NCBI RefSeq assembly: GCF_047675955.1
Contig: NW_027327412.1
Coordinates: 2,046,001-2,110,000 of the forward strand
Source of the DNA: Chlorocebus sabaeus
Taxonomy: Eukaryota; Chordata; Mammalia; Primates; Cercopithecidae
Length of the DNA: 64,000 nt
Reading direction: 5' to 3'
The notes under the pieces: model-generated
Databases searched by the model: none
The model's input: the letters and a program-made list of their open reading frames with translations, nothing else
What the model was told of the DNA's origin: nothing
Made by a program: the position numbers and the translations under genes
In this document: positions 24,401-36,100 of the stretch, piece after piece
Layout of the letters: every line of letters starts with the position of its first letter
Position numbering within the stretch: the first letter of the stretch is position 1

Positions 24401-24553
24401 TTTTGCCAATTCCACAGGAACAGCCTTAGCGAAAGGCTTCTTGAAGGGAAATATGTAACTCTGTGAGATGAATTAACAGAACACAGAGCAGTTTCTCAGA
24501 AAGCTTCTTTCCAGTTTTGAACGGAAGATATTTCCTTTTTCACCATAGCCCTC
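15471..24553 (+). repeat. 11.3-kb composite repeat, copy 2, truncated or diverged after ~9.1 kb
   Basis: It follows copy 1 at a constant +11,344 bp through blocks B' (15471-18736), C' (18737-22002) and part of D' (from 22003). I noticed only three mismatches between about 15,610 and 24,550: gaactgcc at 15824 against gaacagcc at 4480, ttccaaat at 15965 against tcccaaat at 4621, and ctacggg near 21631 against ctatggg near 10287. The first monomer lacks agaggtaac but keeps ctaaggg (15614), so the identity begins inside that monomer. After about 24,550 the copies diverge: copy 1 goes on with ctatggg and agctgtaac, copy 2 with ctacggg and cttaaaggg. I read this by eye, so further mismatches may exist. 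Confidence 0.82.
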
Positions 24554-24926
24554 TACGGGCTTCCAAATATCATTTTGCCAATTCCACAGGAACAGCCTTA
24601 GCGAAAGGCTTCTTAAAGGGAAATATGTAACTCTGTGAGATGAATTAACAGAACACAGAGCAGTTTCTCAGAAAGCTTCTTTCCAGTTTTGAACGGAAGA
24701 TATTTCCTTTTTCACCAGAGCCCTCTACGGGCTTCCAAATATCCCTTTGCCAATTCCACAAGAACAGCCTTAGCGAAAGGCTTCTTGAAGGGAAAGATGT
24801 AACTCTGTGAGATGAATTAACAGAACACAGAGCAGTTTCTCAGAAAGCTTCTTTCCAGTTTTGAACGGAAGATATTTCCTTTTTCACCATAGCCCTCTAC
24901 GGGCTTCCAAATATCATTTTGCCAAT
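24411..24926 (+). repeat. 516-bp 3-monomer tandem unit, copy 1
   Basis: Monomers: caggaac/aaatatg with ctacggg and atcattttgcc; caggaac/cttaaaggg/aaatatg with caccagag, ctacggg and atccctttgcc; a near-consensus monomer ending ctacggg and atcattttgcc. This combination is absent elsewhere in the window except in the adjacent copy. Confidence 0.85.
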
Positions 24927-25442
24927 TCCACAGGAACAGCCTTAGCGAAAGGCTTCTTGAAGGGAAATATGTAACTCTGTGAGATGAATTAACAGAACAC
25001 AGAGCAGTTTCTCAGAAAGCTTCTTTCCAGTTTTGAACGGAAGATATTTCCTTTTTCACCATAGCCCTCTACGGGCTTCCAAATATCATTTTGCCAATTC
25101 CACAGGAACAGCCTTAGCGAAAGGCTTCTTAAAGGGAAATATGTAACTCTGTGAGATGAATTAACAGAACACAGAGCAGTTTCTCAGAAAGCTTCTTTCC
25201 AGTTTTGAACGGAAGATATTTCCTTTTTCACCAGAGCCCTCTACGGGCTTCCAAATATCCCTTTGCCAATTCCACAAGAACAGCCTTAGCGAAAGGCTTC
25301 TTGAAGGGAAAGATGTAACTCTGTGAGATGAATTAACAGAACACAGAGCAGTTTCTCAGAAAGCTTCTTTCCAGTTTTGAACGGAAGATATTTCCTTTTT
25401 CACCATAGCCCTCTATGGGCTTCCAAATATCATTTTGCCAAT
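24927..25442 (+). repeat. 516-bp 3-monomer tandem unit, copy 2
   Basis: It repeats the preceding three monomers at +516 bp, including the private cttaaaggg (about 25127) and caccagag/ctacggg. The only difference I noticed is ctatggg instead of ctacggg in the last monomer. Exactly three monomer lengths separate the copies, so exchange kept the 172-bp phase. Confidence 0.85.
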
Positions 25443-28194
25443 TCCACAAGAACAGCCTTAGCGAAAGGCTTCTTGAAGGGAAAGCTGTAACTCTGTGAGA
25501 TGAATTAACAGAACACAGAGCAGTTTCTCAGAAAGCTTCTTTCCAGTTTTGAACGGAAGATATTTCCTTTTTCACCATAGCCCTCTATGGGCTTCCAAAT
25601 ATCCCTTTGCCAATTCCACAAGAACAGCCTTAGCGAAAGGCTTCTTGAAGGGAAAGATGTAACTCTGTGAGATGAATTAACAGAACACAGAGCAGTTTCT
25701 CAGAAAGCTTCTTTCCAGTTTTGAACGGAAGATATTTCCTTTTTCACAATAGCCCTCTATGGGCTTCCAAATATCCCTTTGCCAATTCCACAAGAACAGC
25801 CTTAGCGAAAGGCTTCTTGAAGGGAAAGATGTAACTCTGTGAGATGAATTAACAGAACACAGAGCAGTTTCTCAGAAAGTTTCTTTCCAGTTTTGAACGG
25901 AAGATATTTTCTTTTTCACCATAGCCCTCTATGGGCTTCCAAATATCCCTTTGCCAATTCCACAAGAACAGCCTTAGCGAAAGGCTTCTTGAAGGGAAAG
26001 ATGTAACTCTGTGAGATGAATTAACAGAACACAGAGCAGTTTCTCAGAAAGCTTCTTTCCAGTTTTGAACGGAAGATATTTTCTTTTTCACCATAGCCCT
26101 CTATGGGCTTCCAAATATCCCTTTGCCAATTCCACAAGAACAGCCTTAGGGAAAGGCTTCTTGAAGGGAAAGATGTAACTCTGTGAGATGAATTAACAGA
26201 ACACAGAGCAGTTTCTCAGAAAGCTTCTTTCCAGTTTTGAACGGAAGATATTTCCTTTTTCACCATAGCCCTCTATGGGCTTCCAAATATCCCTTTGCCA
26301 ATTCCACAAGAACAGCCTTAGCGAAAGGCTTCTTGAAGGGAAAGCTGTAACTCTGTGAGATGAATTAACAGAACACAGAGCAGTTTCTCAGAAAGCTTCT
26401 TTCCAGTTTTGAACGGAAGATATTTCCTTTTTCACCATAGCCCTCTATGGGCTTCCAAATATCATTTTGCCAATTCCACAAGAACAGCCTTAGCGAAAGG
26501 CTTCTTGAAGGGAAAGATGTAACTCTGTGAGATGAATTAACAGAACACCGAGCAGTTTCTCAGAAAGCTTCTTTCCAGTTTTGAACGGAAGATATTTCCT
26601 TTTTCACCATAGCCCTCCATGGGCTTCCAAATATCCCTTTGCCAATTCCCCAAGAACAGCCTTAGCGAAAGGCTTCTTGAAGGGAAAGATGTAACTCTGT
26701 GAGATGAATTAACAGAACACAGAGCAGTTTCTCAGAAAGCTTCTTTCCAGTTTTGAACGGAAGATATTTCCTTTTTCACCATAGCCCTCTATGGGCTTCC
26801 AAATATCCCTTTGCCAATTCCACAAGAACAGCCTTAGCGAAAGGCTTCTTGAAGGGAAAGATGTAACTCTGTGAGATGAATTAACAGAACACAGAGCAGT
26901 TTCTCAGAAAGCTTCTTTCCAGTTTTGAACGGAAGATATTTCCTTTTTCACCATAGCCCTCTACCGGCTTCCAAATATCCCTTTGCCAATTCCACAAGAA
27001 CAGCCTTAGCGAAAGGCTTCTTGAAGGGAAAGATGTAACTCTGTGAGATGAATTAACAGAACACAGAGCAGTTTCTCAGAAAGCTTCTTTCCAGTTTTGA
27101 ACGGAAGATATTTCCTTTTTCACCATAGCCCTCTATGGGCTTCCAAATATCATTTTGCCAATTCCACAAGAACAGCCTTAGCGAAAGGCTTCTTGAAGGG
27201 AAAGCTGTAACTCTGTGAGATGAATTAACAGAACACAGAGCAGTTTCTCAGAAAGCTTCTTTCCAGTTTTGAACGGAAGATATTTCCTTTTTCACCATAG
27301 CCCTCTATGGGCTTCCAAATATCCCTTTGCCAATTCCACAAGAACAGCCTTAGCGAAAGGCTTCTTGAAGGGAAAGATGTAACTCTGTGAGATGAATTAA
27401 CAGAACACAGAGCAGTTTCTCAGAAAGCTTCTTTCCAGTTTTGAACGGAAGATATTTCCTTTTTCACCATAGCCCTCTATGGGCTTCCAAATATCCCTTT
27501 GCCAATTGCACAAGAACAGCCTTAGCGAAAGGCTTCTTGAAGGGAAAGATGTAACTCTGTGAGATGAATTCACAGAACACAGAGCATTTTCTCAGAAAGC
27601 TTCTTTCCAGTTTTGAACGGAAGATATTTCCTTTTTCACCATAGCCCTCTATGGGCTTCCAAATATCCCTTTGCCAATTCCACAAGAACAGCCTTAGCGA
27701 AAGGCTTCTTGAAGGGAAAGATGTAACTCTGTGAGATGAATTAACAGAACACAGAGCAGTTTCTCAGAAAGCTTCTTTCCAGTTTTGAACGGAAGATATT
27801 TTCTTTTTCACCATAGCCCTCTATGGGCTTCCAAATATCCCTTTGCCAATTCCACAAGAACAGCCTTAGCGAAAGGCTTCTTGAAGGGAAAGATGTAACT
27901 CTGTGAGATGAATTAACAGAACACAGAGCAGTTTCTCAGAAAGCTTCTTTCCAGTTTTGAACGGAAGATATTTCCTTTTTCACCATAGCCCTCTATGGGC
28001 TTCCAAATATCCCTTTGCCAATTCCACAAGAACAGCCTTAGCGAAAGGCTTCTTGAAGGGAAAGATGTAACTCTGTGAGATGAATGAACAGAACACAGAG
28101 CAGTTTCTCAGAAAGCTTCTTTCCAGTTTTGAACGGAAGATATTTCCTTTTTCACCATAGCCCTCTATGGGCTTCCAAATATCCCTTTGCCAAT
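25443..28194 (+). repeat. Near-consensus alphoid monomers, transition region (16 monomers)
   Basis: There are agctgtaac monomers at 25482, 26343 and 27208, ttttcttttt monomers near 25910, 26082 and 27801, and single-copy variants cttagggaaa (26147), aacaccgag (26545), ctccatggg (26617), cccaagaac (26649) and ctaccggc (26963). The last atcattttgcc monomers of the left domain lie here. At 27501 a caattgcac monomer begins that also has gaattcacag (27568, an EcoRI site) and gagcattttc. The first gaatgaac monomer is at 28083. No gene or inserted element is visible. Confidence 0.75.
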
Positions 28195-29570
28195 TCCACA
28201 AGAACAGCCTTAGCGAAAGGCTTCTTGAAGGGAAAGATGTAACTCTGTGAGATGAATTAACAGAACACAGAGCAGTTTCTCAGAAAGCTTCTTTCCAGTT
28301 TTGAACGGAAGATATTTCCTTTTTCACCATAGCCCTCTATGGGCTTCCAAATATCCCATTGCCAATTCCACAAGAACAGCCTTAGCGAAAGGCTTCTTGA
28401 AGGGAAAGATGTAACTCTGTGAGATGAATTAACAGAACACAGAGCAGTTTCTCAGAAAGCTTCTTTCCAGTTTTGAACGGAAGATATTTTCTTTTTCACC
28501 ATAGCCCTCTATGGGCTTCCAAATATCCCTTTGCCAATTCCACAAGAACAGCCTTAGCGAAAGGCTTCTTGAAGGGAAAGATGTAACTCTGTGAGATGAA
28601 TTAAAAGAACACAGAGCAGTTTCTCAGAAAGCTTCTTTCCAGTTTTGAACGGAAGATATTTCCTTTTTCACCATAGCCCTCTATGGGCTTCCAAATATCC
28701 CTTTGCCAATTCCACAAGAACAGCCTTAGCGAAGGGCTTCTTGAAGGGAAAGATGTAACTCTGTGAGATGAATTAACAGAACACAGAGCAGTTTCTCAGA
28801 AAGCTTCTTTCCAGTTTTGAACGGAAGATATTTCCTTTTTCACCATAGCCCTCTATGGGCTTCCAAATATCCCTTTGCCAATTCCACAAGAACAGCCTTA
28901 GCGAAAGGCTTCTTGAAGGGAAAGATGTAATTCTGTGAGATGAATTAACAGAACACAGAGCAGTTTCTCAGAAAGATTCTTTCCAGTTTTGAACGGAAGA
29001 TATTTGCTTTTTCACCATAGCCCTCTATGGGCTTCCAAATATCCCTTTGCCAATTCCACAAGAACAGCCTTAGCGAAAGGCTTCTTGAAGGGAAAGATGT
29101 AACTCTGTGAGATGAATGAACAGAACACAGAGCAGTTTCTCAGAAAGCTTCTTTCCAGTTTTGAACGGAAGATATTTCCTTTTTCACCATAGACCTCTAT
29201 GGGCTTCCAAATATCCCTTTGCCAATTCCACAAGAACAGCCTTAGCGAAAGGCTTCTTGAAGGGAAAGATGTAACTCTGTGAGATGAATTAACAGAACAC
29301 AGAGCAGTTTCTCAGAAAGCTTCTTTCCAGTTTTGAACGGAAGATATTTCCTTTTTCACCATAGCCCTCTATGGGCTTCCAAATATCCCTTTGCCAATTC
29401 CACAAGAACAGCCTTACCGAAAGGCTTCTTGAAGGGAAACATGTAACTCTGTGAGATGAATTAACAGAACACAGAGCAGTTTCTCAGAAAGCTTCTTTCC
29501 AGTTTTGAACGGAAGATATTTCCTTTTTCACCATAGCCCTCTATGGGCTTCCAAATATCCCTTTGCCAAT
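28195..29570 (+). repeat. 1,376-bp 8-monomer tandem unit, copy 1
   Basis: Diagnostic variants in order are atcccattgcc (28355), ttttcttttt, ttaaaagaac (28602), gcgaagggcttc (28730), gtaattctg (28927), aaagattc, tttgcttttt (29004), gaatgaac (29115), tagacctc (29190), and cttaccg with gaaacatg (29416-29440). The same series follows at +1,376 bp, exactly 8 x 172. Boundaries are placed at monomer starts and could shift by up to about one monomer. Confidence 0.85.
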
Positions 29571-30946
29571 TCCACAAGAACAGCCTTAGCGAAAGGCTTC
29601 TTGAAGGGAAAGATGTAACTCTGTGAGATGAATTAACAGAACACAGAGCAGTTTCTCAGAAAGCTTCTTTCCAGTTTTGAACGGAAGATATTTCCTTTTT
29701 CACCATAGCCCTCTATGGGCTTCCAAATATCCCATTGCCAATTCCACAAGAACAGCCTTAGCGAAAGGCTTCTTGAAGGGAAAGATGTAACTCTGTGAGA
29801 TGAATTAACAGAACACAGAGCAGTTTCTCAGAAAGCTTCTTTCCAGTTTTGAACGGAAGATATTTTCTTTTTCACCATAGCCCTCTATGGGCTTCCAAAT
29901 ATCCCTTTGCCAATTCCACAAGAACAGCCTTAGCGAAAGGCTTCTTGAAGGGAAAGATGTAACTCTGTGAGATGAATTAAAAGAACACAGAGCAGTTTCT
30001 CAGAAAGCTTCTTTCCAGTTTTGAACGGAAGATATTTCCTTTTTCACCATAGCCCTCTATGGGCTTCCAAATATCCCTTTGCCAATTCCACAAGAACAGC
30101 CTTAGCGAAGGGCTTCTTGAAGGGAAAGATGTAACTCTGTGAGATGAATTAACAGAACACAGAGCAGTTTCTCAGAAAGCTTCTTTCCAGTTTTGAACGG
30201 AAGATATTTCCTTTTTCACCATAGCCCTCTATGGGCTTCCAAATATCCCTTTGCCAATTCCACAAGAACAGCCTTAGCGAAAGGCTTCTTGAAGGGAAAG
30301 ATGTAATTCTGTGAGATGAATTAACAGAACACAGAGCAGTTTCTCAGAAAGATTCTTTCCAGTTTTGAACGGAAGATATTTGCTTTTTCACCATAGCCCT
30401 CTATGGGCTTCCAAATATCCCTTTGCCAATTCCACAAGAACAGCCTTAGCGAAAGGCTTCTTGAAGGGAAAGATGTAACTCTGTGAGATGAATGAACAGA
30501 ACACAGAGCAGTTTCTCAGAAAGCTTCTTTCCAGTTTTGAACGGAAGATATTTCCTTTTTCACCATAGACCTCTATGGGCTTCCAAATATCCCTTTGCCA
30601 ATTCCACAAGAACAGCCTTAGCGAAAGGCTTCTTGAAGGGAAAGATGTAACTCTGTGAGATGAATTAACAGAACACAGAGCAGTTTCTCAGAAAGCTTCT
30701 TTCCAGTTTTGAACGGAAGATATTTCCTTTTTCACCATAGCCCTCTATGGGCTTCCAAATATCCCTTTGCCAATTCCACAAGAACAGCCTTACCGAAAGG
30801 CTTCTTGAAGGGAAACATGTAACTCTGTGAGATGAATTAACAGAACACAGAGCAGTTTCTCAGAAAGCTTCTTTCCAGTTTTGAACGGAAGATATTTCCT
30901 TTTTCACCATAGCCCTCTATGGGCTTCCAAATATCCCTTTGCCAAT
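29571..30946 (+). repeat. 1,376-bp 8-monomer tandem unit, copy 2
   Basis: The variants of the preceding unit recur at +1,376: atcccattgcc 29731, ttaaaagaac 29978, gaagggcttc 30107, gtaattctg 30304, tttgcttttt 30380, gaatgaac 30491, tagacctc 30567, cttaccg 30792. I found no private difference between the two copies by eye. Confidence 0.85.
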
Positions 30947-33182
30947 TCCACAAGAACAGCCTTAGCGAAAGGCTTCTTGAAGGGAAAGATGTAACTCTGT
31001 GAGATGAATTAACAGAACACAGAGCAGTTTCTCAGAAAGCTTCTTTCCAGTTTTGAACGGAAGATATTTCCTTTTTCACCATAGCCCTCTATGGGCTTCC
31101 AAATATCCCTTTGCCAATTCCACAAGAACAGCCTTAGCGAAAGGCTTCTTGAAGGGAAAGATGTAACTCTGTGAGATGAATGAACAGAACACAGAGCAGT
31201 TTCTCAGAAAGCTTCTTTCCAGTTTTGAACGGAAGAGATTTCCTTTTTCACCATAGCCCTCTATGGGCTTCCAAATATCCCTTTGCCAATTCCACAAGAA
31301 CAGCCTTAGCGAAAGGCTTCTTGAAGGGAAAGATGTAACTCTGTGAGATGAATTAACAGAACACAGAGCAGTTTCTCAGAAAGCTTCTTTCCAGTTTTGA
31401 ACGGAAGATATTTCCTTTTTCACCATAGCCCTCTATGGGCTTCCAAATATCCCTTTGCCAATTCCACAAGAACAGCCTTAGCGAAAGGCTTCTTGAAGGG
31501 AAAGATGTAACTCTGTGAGATGAATTAACAGAACACAGAGCAGTTTCTCAGAAAGCTTCTTTCCAGTTTTGAACGGAAGATATTTCCTTTTTCACCATAG
31601 CCCTCTACGGGCTTCCAAATATCCCTTTGCCAATTCCACAAGAACAGCCTTAGCGAAAGGCTTCTTGAAGGGAAAGATGTAACTCTGTGAGATGAATTAA
31701 CAGAACACAGAGCAGTTTCTCAGAAAGCTTCTTTCCAGTTTTGAACGGAAGATATTTCCTTTTTCACCATAGCCCTCTATGGGCTTCCAAATATCCCTTT
31801 GCCAATTGCACAAGAACAGCCTTAGCGAAAGGCTTCTTGAAGGGAAAGATGTAACTCTGTGAGATGAATTAACAGAACACAGAGCAGTTTCTCAGAAAGC
31901 TTCTTTCCAGTTTTGAACGGAAGATATTTCCTTTTTCACCATAGCCCTCTATGGGCTTCCAAATATCCCTTTGCCAATTCCACAAGAACAGCCTTAGCGA
32001 AAGGCTTCTTGAAGGGAAAGATGTAACTCTGTGAGATGAATTAACAGAACACAGAGCAGTTTCTCAGAAAGCTTCTTTCCAGTTTTGAACGGAAGATATT
32101 TCCTTTTTCACCATAGACCTCTATGGGCTTCCAAATATCCCTTTGCCAATTCCACAAGAACAGCCTTAGCGAAAGGCTTCTTGAAGGGAAAGATGTATCT
32201 CTGTGAGATGAATTAACAGAACACAGAGCAGTTTCTCAGAAATCTTCTTTCCAGTTTTGAACGGAAGATATTTCCTTTTTCACCATAGCCCTCTATGGGC
32301 TTCCAAATATCCCTTTGCCAATTCCACAAGAACAGCCTTAGCGAAAGGCTTCTTGAAGGGAAAGATGTAACTCTGTGAGATGAATTAACAGAACACAGAG
32401 CAGTTTCTCAGAAAGCTTCTTTCCAGTTTTGAACATGAGATATTTCCTTTTTCACCATAGCCCTCTATGGGCTTCCAAATATCCCTTTGCCAATTCCACA
32501 AGAACAGCCTTAGCGAAAGGCTTCTTGAAGGGAAAGATGTAACTCTGTGAGATGAATTAACAGAACACAGAGCAGTTTCTCAGAAAGCTTCTTTCCAGTT
32601 TTGAACGGAAGATATTTCCTTTTTCACCATAGCCCTCTATGGGCTTCCAAATATCCCTTTGCCAATTCCACAAGAACAGCCTTAGCGAAAGGCTTCTTGA
32701 AGGGAAAGATGTAACTCTGTGAGATGAATTAACAGAACACAGAGCAGTTTCTCAGAAAGCTTCTTTCCAGTTTTGAACGGAAGATATTTCCTTTTTCACC
32801 ATAGCCCTCTATGGGCTTCCAAATATCCCTTTGCCAATTCCACAAGAACAGCCTTAGCGAAAGGCTTCTTGAAGGGAAAGATGTAACTCTGTGAGATGAA
32901 TTAACAGAACACAGAGCAGTTTCTCAGAAAGCTTCTTTCCAGTTTTGAACGGAAGATATTTCCTTTTTCACCATAGCCCTCTATGGGCTTCCAAATATCC
33001 CTTTGCCAATTCCACAAGAACAGCCTTAGCGAAAGGCTTCTTGAAGGGAAAGATGTAACTCTGTGAGATGAATTAACAGAACACAGAGCAGTTTCTCAGA
33101 AAGCTTCTTTCCAGTTTTGAACGGAAGATATTTCCTTTTTCACCATAGCCCTCTATGGGCTTCCAAATATCCCTTTGCCAAT
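30947..33182 (+). repeat. Near-consensus alphoid monomers (13 monomers)
   Basis: Sparse variants only: gaatgaac at 31179, agagatttcc (31235), ctacggg (31607), caattgcac (31807), tagacctc (32115), gtatctctg (32197), aaatcttc (32241) and acatgagatattt (32434). From about 32,470 on the monomers are essentially consensus, so the left edge of the following 6.2-kb repeat could lie anywhere between about 32.5 and 33.2 kb. Nothing other than satellite is present. Confidence 0.75.
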
Positions 33183-36100
33183 TCCACAAGAACAGCCTTA
33201 GCGAAAGGCTTCTTGAAGGGAAAGATGTAACTCTGTGAGATGAATTAACAGAACACACAGCAGTTTCTCAGAAAGCTTCTTTCCAGTTTTGAACGGAAGA
33301 TATTTCCTTTTTCACCATAGCCCTCTATGGGCTTCCAAATATCCCTTTGCCAATTCCACAAGAACAGCCTTAGCGAAAGGCTTCTTGAAGGGAAAGATGT
33401 AACTCTGTGAGATGAATTAACAGAACACAGAGCAGTTTCTCAGAAAGCTTCTTTCCAGTTTTGAACGGAAGATATTTCCTTTTTCACCAGAGCCCTCTAT
33501 GGGCTTCCAAATATCCCTTTGCCAATTCCACAAGAACAGCCTTAGCGAAAGGCTTCTTGAAGGGAAAGATGTAACTCTGTGAGATGAATTAACAGAACAC
33601 AGAGCAGTTTCTCAGAAAGCTTCTTTCCAGTTTTGAAGGGAAGATATTTCCTTTTTCACCAGAGCCCTCTATGGGCTTCCAAATATCCCTTTGCCAATTC
33701 CACAAGAACAGCCTTAGCGAAAGGCTTCTTGAAGGGAAAGATGTAACTCTGTGAGATGAATTAACAGAACACAGAGCAGATTCCTCAGAAAGCTTCTTTC
33801 CAGTTTTTAACGGAAGATATTTCGTTTTTCACCATAGCCCTCTACGGGCTTCCAAATATCCCTTTGCCAATTCCACAAGAACAGCCTTAGCGAAAGGCTT
33901 CTTGAAGGGAAGGATGTAACTCTGTGAGATGAATTAACAGAACACAGAGCAGATTCTCTGAAAGCTTCTTTCCAGTTTTGAACGGAAGATATTTCCTTTT
34001 TCACCATAGCCCTCTATGGGCTTCCAAATATCCCTTTGCCAATTCCACAAGAACAGCCTAAGCGAAAGGCTTCTTGAAGGGAAAGATGTAACTCTGTGAG
34101 CTTAATTAACAGAACACAGAGCAGTTTCTCAGAAAGCTTCTTTCCAGTTTTGAACGGAAGTTATTTCCTTTTTCACCATAGCCCTCTATGGGCTTCCAAA
34201 TATCCCTTTGCCAATTCCACAGGAATAGCCTTAGCGAAAGGCTTCTTGAAGGGAAAGATGTAACTCTGTGAGATGAATTAACAGAACACAGAGCAGTTTC
34301 TCAGAAAGCTTCTTTCCAGTTTTGAACGGAAGATATTTCCTTTTTCACCATAGCCCTCTATGGGCTTCCAAATATCCTTTTGCCAATTCCACAAGAACAG
34401 CCTTAGCGAAAGGCTTCTTGAAGGGAAAGATGTAACTCTGTGAGATGAATTAACAGAACACAGAGCAGTTTCTCAGAAAGCTTCTTTCCAGTTTTCAACG
34501 GAAGATATTTCCTTTTTCACCATAGCCCTCTATGGGCTTCCAAATATCCCTTTGCCAATTGCACAAGAACAGCCTTAGCGAAAGGCTTCTTGAAGGAAAA
34601 GATGTAACTCTGTGAGATGAATTAACAGAACACAGAGCAGTTTCTCAGAAAGCTTCTTTCCAGTTTTGAACGGAAGATATTTCCTTTTTCACCATAGCCC
34701 TCTATGGGCTTCCAAATATCCCTTTGCCAATTCCACAAGAACAGCCTTAGCGAAAGGCTTCTTGAAGGGAAAGAGGTAACTCTGTGAGATGAATTAACAG
34801 AACACAGAGCAGATTCCTCAGAAAGCTTCTTTCCAGTTTTTAACGGAAGATATTTCCTTTTTCACCATAGCCCTCTATGGGCTTCCAAATATCCCTTTGC
34901 CAATTCCACAAGAACAGCCTTAGCGAAAGGCTTCTTGAAGGGAAGGATGTAACTCTGTGAGATGAATTAACAGAACCCAGAGCAGTTTCTCAGAAAGCTT
35001 CTTTCCAATTTTGAACGGAAGATATTTCTTTTTTCAACATAGCCCTCTATGGGCTTCCAAATATCCCTTTGCCAATTCCACAAGAACAGCCTTAGCGAAA
35101 GGCTTCTTGAAGGGAAAGATGTAACTCTGTGAGATGAATTAACAGAACACAGAGCAGTTTCTCAGAAAGCTTCTTTCCAGTTTTGAACGGAAGATATTTC
35201 CTTTTTCACCGTAGCCCTCTATGGGCTTCCAAATATCCCTTTGCCAATTCCACAAGAACAGCCTTAGCGAAAGGCTTCTTGAAGGGAAAGATGTAACTCT
35301 GTGAGATGAATGAACAGAACACAGAGCAGTTTCTCAGAAAGCTTCTTTCCAGTTTTGAACGGAAGATATTTCCTTTTTCACCATAGCCCTCTATGGGCTT
35401 CCAAATATCCCTTTGCCAATTCCACAAGAACAGCCTTAGCGAAAGGCTTCTTGAAGGGAAAGATGTAACTCTGTGAGATGAATTAACAGAACACAGAGCA
35501 GTTTCTCAGAAAGCTTCTTTCCAGTTTTGAACGGAAGATATTTCCTTTTTCACCATAGCCCTCTATGGGCTTCCAAATATCCCTTTGCCAATTCCACAAG
35601 AACAGCCTTAGCGAAAGGCTTCTTGAAGGGAAAGATGTAACTCTGTGAGATGAATTAACAGAACACAGAGCAGTTTCTCAGAAAGCTTCTTTCCAATTTT
35701 GAACGGAAGATATTTCCTTTTTCACCATAGCCCTCTATGGGCTTCCAAATATCCCTTTGCCAATTCCACAAGAACAGCCTTAGCGAAAGGCTTCTTGAAG
35801 GGAAAGATGTAACTCTGTGAGATGAATTAACAGAACACAGAGCAGTTTCTCAGAAAGCTTCTTTCCAGTTTTGAACGGAAGATATTTCCTTTTTCACCAT
35901 AGCCCTCTATGGGCTTCCAAATATCCCTTTGCCAATTCCACAAGAACAGCCTTAGCGAAAGGCTTCTTGAAGGGAAAGATGTAACTCTGTGAGATGAATT
36001 AACAGAACACAGAGCAGTTTCTCAGAAAGCTTCTTTCCAGTTTTGAACGGAAGATATTTCCTTTTTCACCACAGCCCTCTATGGGCTTCCAAATATCCCT

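Noticed and set aside
27560..27600. EcoRI-site monomer (gaattcacag) as a junction with a different satellite
   Set aside because: The rest of the monomer is ordinary alphoid; a single T-to-C-type change creates the site, as also at about 63,688.
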